From the NCBI GenBank assembly GCA_018831055.1, contig JAHJRE010000111.1, positions 1-37,594 of the forward strand: 37,594 nt of DNA, read 5' to 3'. The position numbers and the translations under genes were made by a program. Shown here piece after piece: positions 15,575-23,698 of this stretch. The notes beneath the pieces were generated by a model that was not told the DNA's origin, made no database searches, and was given only the letters and a program-made list of their open reading frames with translations. Origin of the DNA: Bacteroidota bacterium. Lineage in GTDB: Bacteria > Bacteroidota > Bacteroidia > Bacteroidales > B18-G4. Position 1 is the stretch's first letter. Every line of letters starts with the position of its first letter.

Positions 15575-16480
15575 ATGAAAAGAGAGATAATACATATTGA
15601 TGATGAAAAATGCGATGGTTGTGGTTTATGCATTCCCAACTGTCATGAAGGTGCGCTCCAGATCATCGACGGAAAAGCGAGGCTGGTAAGCGAACTGATG
15701 TGCGACGGGCTTGGCGCCTGTATAGGACATTGTCCGCAGGGAGCCCTGACCATCGAAACCCGTGAAGCCGATGCTTATGATGAAGTAGCCGTTATCGGTG
15801 AGATCATCCCTAAAGGGAAGAATACTCTTATCGCTCATTTAAAACACCTGAAGGATCATGGTGAACATGCTTATCTTAAGGAAGCGGTTGCTTTTCTGAA
15901 AACACAGAACAACCTGCCTTTCGACCTGCAGGAGGTTCTGTCAACCGTGCATCATCACGGACATGCACAGGAGAATCAGCATAATCATCACAATCATCAT
16001 CATGGCGGAGGCTGTCCTGGATCTATTCCTGTTGACCTGGGAGCCGTGAAAGTCAGACCTCAAACTATCACGAATGACGTGGAGGGGTCACCGGAAGGCT
16101 CAGAGCTTTCACAATGGCCGGTGCAGATGCACCTGATCAATCCTTCGGCTTCCTATTTCAAAGGACAGGATCTGCTGGTTGCTGCCGATTGTGTGGCATA
16201 CGCTATGAGCGGCTTCCACAGAGACTATTTGAAGGGTAAGAAACTCGTGATTGCATGCCCAAAACTCGATACAGGTCTTGAAACCTATGTAGAAAAGTTC
16301 CGCAGACTGATCGATGAAGCCAGGATCAACACGATCACTGTGATGATGATGGAAGTCCCCTGCTGCCAGGGAATGATGCGACTGATAGACCACGCTTTGG
16401 CACAGGCAACGAGAAAAGTCCCGGTCAAAGCCCTGGTCGTAAGCATCCGGGGAGAAATATTAAAGGAAGAATGGGTATGA
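15575..16480 (+). CDS. Two-cluster ferredoxin-like protein with His-rich linker, hcp partner
   Basis: A 301-residue soluble protein. The N-terminus has a standard 4Fe-4S motif, Cys13, Cys16, Cys19, Cys23 ([11 protein letters not shown]), and a second motif [12 protein letters not shown] with Cys43, Cys49 and Cys53, in which the usual second cysteine is replaced by Leu46. A linker at 126-143 contains ten or more histidines, a likely metal-binding or flexible segment. The C-terminal domain (about 180-301) has conserved-looking cysteines at 206, 228 and the pair 263-264 (VPCCQGM). It is the first gene of an operon with hcp, 28 bp apart, under the Crp/Fnr-type operator. The probable role is electron supply to, or maturation of, the hybrid cluster protein; this is inferred from position only. 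Confidence 0.8.
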   Translation: MKREIIHIDDEKCDGCGLCIPNCHEGALQIIDGKARLVSELMCDGLGACIGHCPQGALTIETREADAYDEVAVIGEIIPKGKNTLIAHLKHLKDHGEHAYLKEAVAFLKTQNNLPFDLQEVLSTVHHHGHAQENQHNHHNHHHGGGCPGSIPVDLGAVKVRPQTITNDVEGSPEGSELSQWPVQMHLINPSASYFKGQDLLVAADCVAYAMSGFHRDYLKGKKLVIACPKLDTGLETYVEKFRRLIDEARINTITVMMMEVPCCQGMMRLIDHALAQATRKVPVKALVVSIRGEILKEEWV

Positions 16481-16508
16481 GCCCGATAACAATATAATTT
16501 ATAATACC

Positions 16509-18158
16509 ATGTCAATGTTCTGTTACCAATGCCAGGAAACCATGAAAGGAAGCGGATGCACCGTAAAGGGTGTCTGTGGTAAGACCGACGATGTAGCGAA
16601 TATGCAGGATCTGCTGATTTTTGTTACCAAAGGCGTCTCCATCCTGGCCAATATTGCAAGAAAAAACGGCCTCGACACGATCAGGGCCGACAAGTATGTC
16701 TTCGAATCCCTTTTCATGACCATCACCAATGCCAACTTCGACAAGAAGAAAATCATGGAGAAAGTAAAAGAAGGTTATGAACAGCGGGAACACCTCAGAA
16801 AACAAATAACGGATGCCGGAAAACGGATACCGGAAGGATTGCACAGCAGTACTTCCTGGAAAGGATTGAGCGAAGAAGAGATGGAAAAGAAATCACAGCT
16901 GGTTGGTGTAATGACCACAGGTGATGAAGACATCCGCTCTCTCAAGGAATTGCTGACATACGGAATCAAGGGAATGGCTGCTTACGCAGAACATGCCTGG
17001 AACCTTGGCTATAAAGACCCCAGTGTATATGTTTTTATGGAAAAGGGACTGGAAGCGACCACACGCAATGATATCGGTGCAGCGGAGTTGTTTGATCTCG
17101 TTATGGAATGCGGCAAGACTGGTGTACACGTGATGGCCCTCCTCGACCAGGCCAATACGGAAACCTATGGCCATCCTGAAATGACTACAGTCAACATAGG
17201 GGTAAGGAACAACCCCGGCGTCCTGATCAGCGGCCATGACCTGAAGGATATGGAAGAACTGCTTCAGCAAACGGAAGGAAGCGGTGTGGACGTTTATACG
17301 CACAGCGAAATGCTTCCTGCCAATTATTACCCGAAGTTCAAGAAATACAAGCATTTCGTTGGTAACTATGGTAATGCCTGGTGGAAACAAAAGGATGAAT
17401 TTGAGAAATTCAACGGTCCGGTGCTGTTAACAACCAACTGCCTGGTTCCACCGAAAGACAGTTACAAAGATCGCGTGTACACCACGGGTATGGCGGGCTT
17501 TGAAGGCTGTGTGCATATTCCCGATCGCGAAAATGGTTCTCCCAAAGATTTCAGCATCCTGATTGAACATGCCCAAAAATGCGCCTCTCCTGTGGAGATA
17601 GAAAACGGAAGCATTGTCGGTGGCTTTGCTCACAACCAACTGCTTCAGTTTGGCGATACCATTGTGAATGCTGTAAAAACCGGAGCTATTAAAAAGTTCT
17701 TCGTGATGGCCGGATGCGACGGCAGGATGAAAAGCAGGGAATACTATACGGAATTTGCCGGTGCTTTGCCTGCGGATACGATCATCCTCACCGCAGGCTG
17801 TGCCAAATACCGTTATAACAAGCTCCCTCTTGGTGATATCGGAGGTATTCCGAGGGTACTGGATGCCGGGCAATGCAACGACTCCTACTCACTTGCCCTT
17901 ACTGCACTGAAGCTCAAGGAACTCTTCGGACTGAATGACATTAATGATCTGCCCATCGCATACAATATTGCCTGGTACGAACAGAAAGCCGTCATCGTCC
18001 TGCTTGCCCTGCTCTACCTCGGAGTGAAAAAAATCCACCTCGGGCCAACCCTCCCGGCTTTCCTGTCACCCAACGTGGTGAAGGTACTCGTGGATAAATT
18101 CGGGATCGCTGGTATCGGAGAAGTTGAAGAAGATGTGGCTATGTTTATGGAAGCATAA
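16509..18158 (+). CDS. hcp: Hydroxylamine reductase / hybrid cluster protein
   Basis: The 549-residue enzyme has the N-terminal cluster ligands Cys5, Cys8, Cys17 and Cys23, the close spacing of class I Hcp (4Fe-4S type of anaerobes). All ligands of the hybrid Fe-S-O cluster can be placed: His243, Glu267, Cys311, Cys403, Cys431, Cys456, Glu491 and Lys493, each 1-3 residues below the positions known in the Desulfovibrio protein. Hcp reduces nitric oxide to nitrous oxide and hydroxylamine to ammonia, protecting against nitrosative stress in the cytoplasm. An alternative start two codons later (16515) is possible. It is transcribed with the ferredoxin-like gene; nrfH follows after a 221-bp gap. 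Confidence 0.96.
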   Translation: MSMFCYQCQETMKGSGCTVKGVCGKTDDVANMQDLLIFVTKGVSILANIARKNGLDTIRADKYVFESLFMTITNANFDKKKIMEKVKEGYEQREHLRKQITDAGKRIPEGLHSSTSWKGLSEEEMEKKSQLVGVMTTGDEDIRSLKELLTYGIKGMAAYAEHAWNLGYKDPSVYVFMEKGLEATTRNDIGAAELFDLVMECGKTGVHVMALLDQANTETYGHPEMTTVNIGVRNNPGVLISGHDLKDMEELLQQTEGSGVDVYTHSEMLPANYYPKFKKYKHFVGNYGNAWWKQKDEFEKFNGPVLLTTNCLVPPKDSYKDRVYTTGMAGFEGCVHIPDRENGSPKDFSILIEHAQKCASPVEIENGSIVGGFAHNQLLQFGDTIVNAVKTGAIKKFFVMAGCDGRMKSREYYTEFAGALPADTIILTAGCAKYRYNKLPLGDIGGIPRVLDAGQCNDSYSLALTALKLKELFGLNDINDLPIAYNIAWYEQKAVIVLLALLYLGVKKIHLGPTLPAFLSPNVVKVLVDKFGIAGIGEVEEDVAMFMEA

Positions 18159-18190
18159 AGCTGTTTCTGGTGTAAAAACCAGGATATTAG

Positions 18191-18331
18191 TCATTAAGGC
18201 CCTCAAACCATCCACGTCTACAAGGATACTTTGAGGTATTACTGTTTATTCCCCTATTCGGGCTGTTTTCCGTGTTTATTTTGCTGACAGGAACCATACT
18301 CTGGTTCAAAAAGTTTTTCAGAAAGACTTGA
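18191..18331 (+). pseudogene. Possible remnant of a membrane protein (PepSY-TM-like tail)
   Basis: In the 221-bp gap between hcp and nrfH a frame of 46 codons without an ATG ends at 18331. Its last 35 residues, from GYFEVLLFIPLFGLF through ILLTGTILWFKKFFRK, form one clear membrane helix followed by a positive tail, the usual end of a PepSY-associated or similar membrane protein. It could be the decayed 3' end of a lost gene, or a small protein with a non-ATG start. The family assignment is weak. Confidence 0.3.
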
Positions 18332-18358
18332 TAATAAACTGGTAAATACGTATTTTTA
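18328..18358 (+). promoter_or_regulatory. Putative promoter of nrfHA
   Basis: TTG (18328-18330), a 20-bp spacer and TATTTTTA (18351-18358, one mismatch to TAnnTTTG) lie 21 bp before the nrfH ATG. No Crp/Fnr-type palindrome was found near it. Confidence 0.4.
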
Positions 18359-18379
18359 AACCATTCCAAACCAATCAGA

Positions 18380-18964
18380 ATGCTGAAATTCATCAAATCA
18401 CTAAAACCCCCGCCTCGATGGCGTATACCTGTGATCCTGGCGCTGGGGATTTTTGCAGGGCTGTTTCTGTTTGCGTTTTACCTGTCGAACGCCCCATCTT
18501 ATCTCTCCGACAATCCCAAAACCTGTGTCAACTGCCACATCATGGCTCCTCAGTACACGACCTGGTTTCACAGTGCGCACAGGGAATATGCTACGTGCAA
18601 CGACTGTCATGTCCCGCATAACAATAAGCTTAATTCATATTACTTTAAGGCAAAGGACGGATTGCGGCACGCAACCATATTCACCCTCAGGGCTGAACCT
18701 CAGGTGATTTTTATCAAAGAGGCAGGCATCAATGTGGTTCAGGGTAACTGCATCCGTTGCCACAACGACTTGATCACCCATGAAAAAGTAAACGCGTTCT
18801 CTGCCGAATTCCACGATGCACGGATGGATCGTTTATGCTGGGATTGCCATGTTGAAACCCCGCACGGCAGCGTAAACAGCCTTTCCAGCGTCCCCTACGC
18901 CAGGGTACCTCTTCCGGAAAGCCCGGTACCCGACTGGTTAAAGAAATCATTAAAGAATCAATAA
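18380..18964 (+). CDS. nrfH: Cytochrome c nitrite reductase small subunit NrfH
   Basis: A 194-residue membrane-anchored tetrahaem cytochrome of the NapC/NirT/NrfH family. One N-terminal helix (about 15-36) anchors it, followed by four CxxCH motifs at 49-53, 73-77, 124-128 and 153-157. Met55 directly after the first motif (CVNCHIM) is the unusual methionine ligand of haem 1 in NrfH. It takes electrons from menaquinol and passes them to NrfA on the periplasmic face. nrfA follows after 10 bp. Length and motifs are complete. No cytochrome c maturation gene is in the window. Confidence 0.95.
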   Translation: MLKFIKSLKPPPRWRIPVILALGIFAGLFLFAFYLSNAPSYLSDNPKTCVNCHIMAPQYTTWFHSAHREYATCNDCHVPHNNKLNSYYFKAKDGLRHATIFTLRAEPQVIFIKEAGINVVQGNCIRCHNDLITHEKVNAFSAEFHDARMDRLCWDCHVETPHGSVNSLSSVPYARVPLPESPVPDWLKKSLKNQ

Positions 18965-18974
18965 ACAATTAATT

Positions 18975-20492
18975 ATGAAACCATTGTACGAATCCGTCAC
19001 CAAGAAGCCCTGGCTGGGCTGGTCATTGTTCTTCGTCACCCTGATTGTTGTGTTTTTCCTGGGTCTGCTTGCTTCATCCATCATGGAAAGAAGAGCAGAA
19101 GCAATATTTGCTTATACACCGGTTGTTGAATACTCCCAATGGGAACCCAGGAACGATGTGTGGGGTGAAAACTTCCCGCATGAGTATAAATCCTACCTCG
19201 AAACATCGGATACAAGCTTCAAAAGCAAGTATAATGGGAATGCACCGATTGATATGCTGGAAGTGGATCCGCGCATGGTCGTGTTATGGGCAGGATATGG
19301 TTTTTCCAAAGATTACGAACAAGCCCGGGGGCATCATTATGCCATCACCGATATACGGAATACTCTCAGAACCGGGGCCCCGGTCAACGGACAGAAAAGC
19401 CCTATGCCCAACACCTGTTGGACATGTAAAAGCCCTGACGTACCCAGGGTCATGAATGAAATCGGCATTGCAGAGTTTTACAAGGGACATTGGGGAGAGA
19501 AAGGGGCGGAAATCGTAAATCCTATCGGTTGCGGCGACTGTCATAATGCCGAAACCATGAATCTACAAATATCCAGGCCAGCCCTTATTGAAGCATTTGA
19601 GCGCCAGGGACGCGATATCAGCAAGGCCAGTCACCAGGAGATGCGTTCCCTTGTTTGTGCCCAGTGTCACGTTGAATACTATTTCAACAAAAATATTGTG
19701 GATGGAGTAAATTATCTCGTTTTTCCATGGGACAACGGGATGACTATGGAAGCAGCGGAAGAATATTATGATAACATGGGATTCTCAGACTGGACACATG
19801 CCCTCAGCCGTGCGCCCATGCTAAAAGCTCAGCATCCTGGATATGAGGTTTACCTCACCGGAACCCATGCCAGCCGTGGTGTATCCTGTGCCGACTGCCA
19901 TATGCCTTATATGAGCGTGGGTGGACAAAAATATACCGACCACCACATCCAAAGCCCCCTCAACAATGTGAACAATTCCTGCCAGGTATGCCACCGGGAA
20001 GAAACCGAACGACTCATTGCCGATGTTTATTCCCGCCAGGATAAGATCATCGAAAACCGCGACAAACTGGAAGAGCTCCTCGTCAGAGCACACGTCGAAG
20101 CTAAAGAAGCATGGGATATCGGAGCAAACGACGAACAAATGAAACCCTGGCTCAAACTCATACGACAAGCCCAATGGCGCTGGGACTATGCCGCTGCCGG
20201 ACACGGAAACTCCTTCCATTCACCTGTCGAAACCGGCCGTATCATCACCCATGGCATCGATAAAGTGCAGGAAGCCCGAATAGGCCTCGCCAAGCTACTC
20301 ATCAGACTCGGACACTCCGGCGATGTACCCTACCCCGATATATCCACCAAAGCCAAAGCCCAGGCTTTCATCGGACTCGATATGGAAAAACTAAACAGCG
20401 AAAAACAGGAATTCCTGGAAAAAGTAGTACCCGAATGGCAAAAACAAGCCGCCGAAAGAGAAGAAACCTATGAGGTGGCGTATAGGAAATAA
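18975..20492 (+). CDS. nrfA: Pentahaem cytochrome c nitrite reductase NrfA
   Basis: The 505-residue protein catalyses six-electron reduction of nitrite to ammonium in the periplasm. The active-site haem is bound by the special CxxCK motif CWTCK (148-152); four further CxxCH motifs are at 186-190, 228-232, 305-309 and 336-340. Catalytic Tyr235 (CHVEYY) and His287 (KAQHPGYE) are present, as are the calcium-site residues Glu234, Lys284 and Gln286. The N-terminal helix (13-34) may stay uncleaved as an anchor. It forms the NrfHA complex with the preceding gene. A strong hairpin with a T-rich tail lies 174 bp after the stop. Confidence 0.97.
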   Translation: MKPLYESVTKKPWLGWSLFFVTLIVVFFLGLLASSIMERRAEAIFAYTPVVEYSQWEPRNDVWGENFPHEYKSYLETSDTSFKSKYNGNAPIDMLEVDPRMVVLWAGYGFSKDYEQARGHHYAITDIRNTLRTGAPVNGQKSPMPNTCWTCKSPDVPRVMNEIGIAEFYKGHWGEKGAEIVNPIGCGDCHNAETMNLQISRPALIEAFERQGRDISKASHQEMRSLVCAQCHVEYYFNKNIVDGVNYLVFPWDNGMTMEAAEEYYDNMGFSDWTHALSRAPMLKAQHPGYEVYLTGTHASRGVSCADCHMPYMSVGGQKYTDHHIQSPLNNVNNSCQVCHREETERLIADVYSRQDKIIENRDKLEELLVRAHVEAKEAWDIGANDEQMKPWLKLIRQAQWRWDYAAAGHGNSFHSPVETGRIITHGIDKVQEARIGLAKLLIRLGHSGDVPYPDISTKAKAQAFIGLDMEKLNSEKQEFLEKVVPEWQKQAAEREETYEVAYRK

Positions 20493-20546
20493 AATGATCA
20501 CATAGTAAATTTGGAGCAAAGAAAGCAGGTTGTAGGGAGAAGGGAA

Positions 20547-20570
20547 CAGGTTGCAGGTTGCAGGTTGCAG
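20547..20570. repeat. Heptamer repeat CAGGTTG x3.4
   Basis: Three exact consecutive CAGGTTG units and a partial fourth, 55 bp downstream of nrfA. It opens the 770-bp repeat mosaic 20493-21263, which holds no credible gene. Confidence 0.85.
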
Positions 20571-20640
20571 GGGGGATGTCCCGGCTTTCGCCGGGATGAC
20601 GGGATTGAGAGATCCCGCTTTCGCTTCGCTCAGCGGGATG
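20570..20640. repeat. Dispersed palindromic repeats of the GTCATCCCG type
   Basis: Two imperfect palindromes adjoin: TCCCGGCTTTCGCCGGGA and GATCCCGC...GCGGGATGAC. They belong to the same class as the array at 20759-20998 but in mixed orientation. Confidence 0.75.
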
Positions 20641-20665
20641 ACGACCTCCCGTAGGATTAGAAAGT

Positions 20666-20706
20666 GGCGGGCGGCGGGCTTCGCCCGCCGCCCGCCCTTT
20701 TATTTT
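20666..20706 (+). terminator. Strong GC hairpin, probable nrfHA terminator
   Basis: A perfect 14-bp stem of only G and C pairs (20666-20679 with 20683-20696) closes a 3-base TTC loop and is followed by CTTTTATTTT. It fits a Rho-independent terminator for the nrf operon; it may also be a repeat element, as it is embedded in repeats. Confidence 0.65.
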
Positions 20707-20758
20707 AGGAGCCCCGCCGTCATCCCGGCGTAAGCCGGGATCCATTATATCTCCCCCT

Positions 20759-20998
20759 GTCATCCCGACGAAAGTCGGGACATCCCGACGTAAGCCCGTC
20801 ATCCCGACGTAAGTCGGGACATCCCGACGTAAGCCCGTCATCCCGACGTAAGCCGGGACATCCTGACGTAAGCCCGTCATCCCGACGTAAGCCGGGACAT
20901 CCCAACGTAAGCCCGTCATCCCGACGAAAGTCGGGACATCCCGACATAAGCCCGTCATCCCGACGAAAGTCGGGACATCCCGACGTATGCCGGGACAT
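20759..20998. repeat. 39-bp tandem array, six units (GTCATCCCGACG...)
   Basis: GTCATCCCGACG words begin at 20759, 20798, 20837, 20876, 20915 and 20954, so the period is exactly 39 bp. Each unit holds a CCCGACNNAAGTCGGG-type palindrome plus a half. A single related unit precedes at 20718-20746. Because 39 is a multiple of three the array is open in several frames and gives repetitive translations of 13 residues per unit; these are not taken as proteins. Confidence 0.92.
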
Positions 20999-21002
20999 GT
21001 CT

Positions 21003-21044
21003 CCTGCAACCTGTAACTTGTTGCCTGTTTCCCTTTCCCTTTTT
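21003..21044. repeat. 7-bp-period repeat (CCTGYAA)
   Basis: CCTGCAA, CCTGTAA, CTTGTTG, CCTGTTT, CCCTTTC, CCTTTTT follow in 7-bp register at the right end of the repeat mosaic. From 21045 to 21263 the sequence is A/T-rich with a promoter and nothing else recognisable. Confidence 0.65.
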
Positions 21045-21108
21045 CCCATTTCATTTTTTCTTGATCTCTTTCCTGATTTTCCTAAGTATTTCCCGTAAAT
21101 GCGCAACC

Positions 21109-21136
21109 TTGCTTGATTTTACACGTTATATTTTTG
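21109..21136 (+). promoter_or_regulatory. Putative promoter of the histidine kinase gene
   Basis: TATTTTTG (21129-21136) matches TAnnTTTG; TTG at 21109-21111 lies 17 bp upstream. The leader to the ATG at 21264 would be about 120 nt, unusually long for this window. Confidence 0.45.
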
Positions 21137-21263
21137 TACTTTTAAACACCAGATCTTATTTAATTACCTTCCGCTTATTACTGAAAATATTTGTCTTTCA
21201 GGATTTATCAGGTATTTATCTAACGAATAAACCTGAAAACAATCCCGGATTAATTGATATATT

Positions 21264-23189
21264 ATGACAACAAATCCAACAACGGAAGATCTTAAAAGAC
21301 AGGTTAAAGCTCTGTCAACCGAGCTGGAAACCAAAATCCTCAGCGAGGAAAGATACCGTATCATTGCCGAGATCAGTCCGGATATGATCTTTCATATTAA
21401 CCTCCTGGGTAAGGTCACCTATGCCTCTCCGGCCACGGAAACAATACTCGGATATAGCCCGGCTGAAGCAATGGGCTCCTGGTTCAGCAAATATTATGCG
21501 CCACATGAACATATGAGGGTCAGGGAGACCCTGCGGAAAGCAATTGCAGGAGAAAGCATAACGGCCGTGGAGGTAGATGCCCTCAGAAAAGACGGGAAAA
21601 TCGTTCCCATACACATTAGTATCTCCCCAATTTTCCAGAAAGGGAAAGTAACGGAGATTCAAGGTATTGCCAGGGACATCTCCAATGAAAAGAAAACCCA
21701 GGAAGAACTCCGGGAAAAGAAAGACTATGCGGAACTCCTTCTCCAGACTGTCCCCAGTGCCGTTTATACCGTGGATAACAACCGGATAATCAGAAGCTGG
21801 AACAAGCGCGCAGAAGAGATCACCGGGTATAAACCGGAGGAAGTCATCGGAAAACACTGCACCTTCTTTGCCAAAGATCCTTGCCGCCAGAATTGCGGTT
21901 TACTGAACACAAACATGAAAAAGCCTATTTCCAAGAGGGAATGTACCTTTATAACAAAAAACGGTGAAGAAAGAAATGCCTTGAAGAATATTGATTATCT
22001 CAGGGATTTGCAGGGTAATATTATCGGTGGTATAGAGATTTTTGAAGACGTGACCGAAATCCTCGAAAAAGACCGTATGCTCCTCAGGATAAAAAAAGCG
22101 GTTGAAAACTCTGAAGAAGGAATAGGGCTTGCTAATATCGAGGGTAACATGATTTTTATCAATCATGCACTGGTCGACCTTCTGGGTTATGCGCTTAGTG
22201 AATACCAGGGAATCGGAACACCCGGGGCTCTGATTATTGATGAAAATATCCGGAAGGAAATCGATGATGCCAACGATGAAGGCAAATCCTGGACCGGTGA
22301 GGTACAGATGAAAAGTAAAGACGGAAAGATCATCGACATATATCTCCATGTTGATGTGGTAAGAGACGATCATGGAAAACCAATAGGGTTTTTGGGAATT
22401 CACTCCGACATCACCGAAAGAAAAGAGATCCGCAGAAAACTGGAGAAATTCATGGAAGAACTGCAACGGTCAAATACCGAACTGGAGCAATTTGCTTACA
22501 TCGCCTCCCACGACCTTCAGGAACCTCTTCGTAAGATACAGGCCTTTGGTGACCGTCTCCTGGAGAAATACGGTAATACTATCGATGAGCGCGGTCAGGA
22601 TTATATGTTGAGAATGCAATCGGCCGCCAAACGCATGCAGGAAATGATCAACGACCTGCTATCCTTTTCCCGTGTAACCACTCGTCCGAACCCCTTCACC
22701 GAAACCGACCTCAATGTGGTGATGGAGGAGGTACTATCCGATCTGGAAGCAAGAATAGCCAAAGAAAATGGTAAAGTGGAAATATCAAAGCTCCCGGTAA
22801 TAAAGGGAGACAAGATACAACTACGGCAGTTGCTTACCAATATAGTGGGCAACGGACTGAAATATCATAAACCCGATGTACCTCCCCTGGTTACCATCAC
22901 AGGAGAAAGAAAAAACGGACACTGTATAATGAAAATCCGTGATAACGGGATTGGTTTTGATGAAAGCTATGCAGACAAGATCTTCCAGCCTTTCCAACGC
23001 CTGCACGGACGAAACGAATACGAAGGAACCGGTATTGGACTTGCTATTTGTAAAAAAATAGTAATTAGACATAAAGGCGAAATCACCGCAACCAGTACAC
23101 CCGGTGAAGGCTCTTTGTTTACCATTACATTGCCTGTTAAACCACCCGATCCGCAACCCATTTCTGATATTAACCAAAATCAACAGTAA
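21264..23189 (+). CDS. Soluble PAS-domain sensor histidine kinase
   Basis: The 641-residue protein has no membrane segment. Three PAS domains are seen at about 30-145, 155-268 and 275-390, then a coiled linker and HisKA box FAYIASHDLQEPLRKI with phospho-acceptor His416. The ATPase domain has an N-box near Asn526-Asn530, DNGIGF (560-565) and GTGIGLAI (588-595). The second PAS domain contains Cys199, Cys207, Cys211 and Cys227 in a compact pattern (HC-x7-C-x3-C), which may bind a metal or an Fe-S cluster or sense redox state. The phosphate receiver is probably the next gene, four bases downstream. It senses a cytoplasmic signal; the neighbouring nrf genes suggest but do not prove a redox theme. 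Confidence 0.92.
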   Translation: MTTNPTTEDLKRQVKALSTELETKILSEERYRIIAEISPDMIFHINLLGKVTYASPATETILGYSPAEAMGSWFSKYYAPHEHMRVRETLRKAIAGESITAVEVDALRKDGKIVPIHISISPIFQKGKVTEIQGIARDISNEKKTQEELREKKDYAELLLQTVPSAVYTVDNNRIIRSWNKRAEEITGYKPEEVIGKHCTFFAKDPCRQNCGLLNTNMKKPISKRECTFITKNGEERNALKNIDYLRDLQGNIIGGIEIFEDVTEILEKDRMLLRIKKAVENSEEGIGLANIEGNMIFINHALVDLLGYALSEYQGIGTPGALIIDENIRKEIDDANDEGKSWTGEVQMKSKDGKIIDIYLHVDVVRDDHGKPIGFLGIHSDITERKEIRRKLEKFMEELQRSNTELEQFAYIASHDLQEPLRKIQAFGDRLLEKYGNTIDERGQDYMLRMQSAAKRMQEMINDLLSFSRVTTRPNPFTETDLNVVMEEVLSDLEARIAKENGKVEISKLPVIKGDKIQLRQLLTNIVGNGLKYHKPDVPPLVTITGERKNGHCIMKIRDNGIGFDESYADKIFQPFQRLHGRNEYEGTGIGLAICKKIVIRHKGEITATSTPGEGSLFTITLPVKPPDPQPISDINQNQQ

Positions 23190-23193
23190 ACCC

Positions 23194-23643
23194 ATGGAAC
23201 AAAAACAGCAAAAAATTGTGATCCTCATGGCCGATGATGATCCCGACGACCGACTGATGACCCGGGAAGCCCTGGAGGAAAGCCATCTCAATAACGAATT
23301 GCACCTGGTTGAAGACGGTGAGGAACTGATGGATTATCTCAACCGGAAAGGAAAATATACCAATCCGGAATCATCCCCAAGGCCCGGCATTATCCTGCTC
23401 GACCTGAACATGCCCAGAAAAGACGGCCGTCAGGCTCTTAAAGAAATAAAGGAAAATGAAGAACTGCGGAATATCCCGGTTATCATACTCACTACCTCCA
23501 AGGCCGAGGAAGATATCCTCAGAACGTATCACCTTGGAGCAAATTCATTCATCTCCAAACCGGTTACTTTCAACGGACTGGTTGATGTAATAAAGAAACT
23601 TGGTGAATACTGGTTCGAAATAGTCAGACTACCGGAAAAATGA
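23194..23643 (+). CDS. Single-domain response regulator, Rcp1-like
   Basis: A 149-residue CheY-like receiver without output domain. Acidic pocket Asp14-Asp16, phospho-acceptor Asp70 (LLDLNMPRKDG), Thr100 and Lys122 (SKP) are in place. The insertion between beta-2 and beta-3 is typical of the Rcp1 group that partners phytochrome-like and PAS kinases. The longest frame opens at 23104 inside the kinase gene; the ATG at 23194, four bases past the kinase stop, gives the normal start MEQKQQKIVILMADDD. It is expected to receive phosphate from the preceding kinase; how the signal is passed on is unknown. Confidence 0.9.
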   Translation: MEQKQQKIVILMADDDPDDRLMTREALEESHLNNELHLVEDGEELMDYLNRKGKYTNPESSPRPGIILLDLNMPRKDGRQALKEIKENEELRNIPVIILTTSKAEEDILRTYHLGANSFISKPVTFNGLVDVIKKLGEYWFEIVRLPEK

Positions 23644-23698
23644 TAATTATTATTTTTCCGCATAACTTTATATATTTACAACGTTAAGTGGTTTTATT

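Noticed and set aside
20368-21106. Minus-strand frames of 228 and 128 residues downstream of nrfA
   Set aside because: They translate the 39-bp array (13-residue repeats with DVPTFVGMTG-like or CPDFRRDDG-like words) and other repeats, and one overlaps nrfA; this is a period-of-three artefact.
20493-21263. tRNA or other structured RNA gene in the long gap
   Set aside because: No cloverleaf-like arrangement was seen; all strong stems are explained by repeats or the terminator hairpin.
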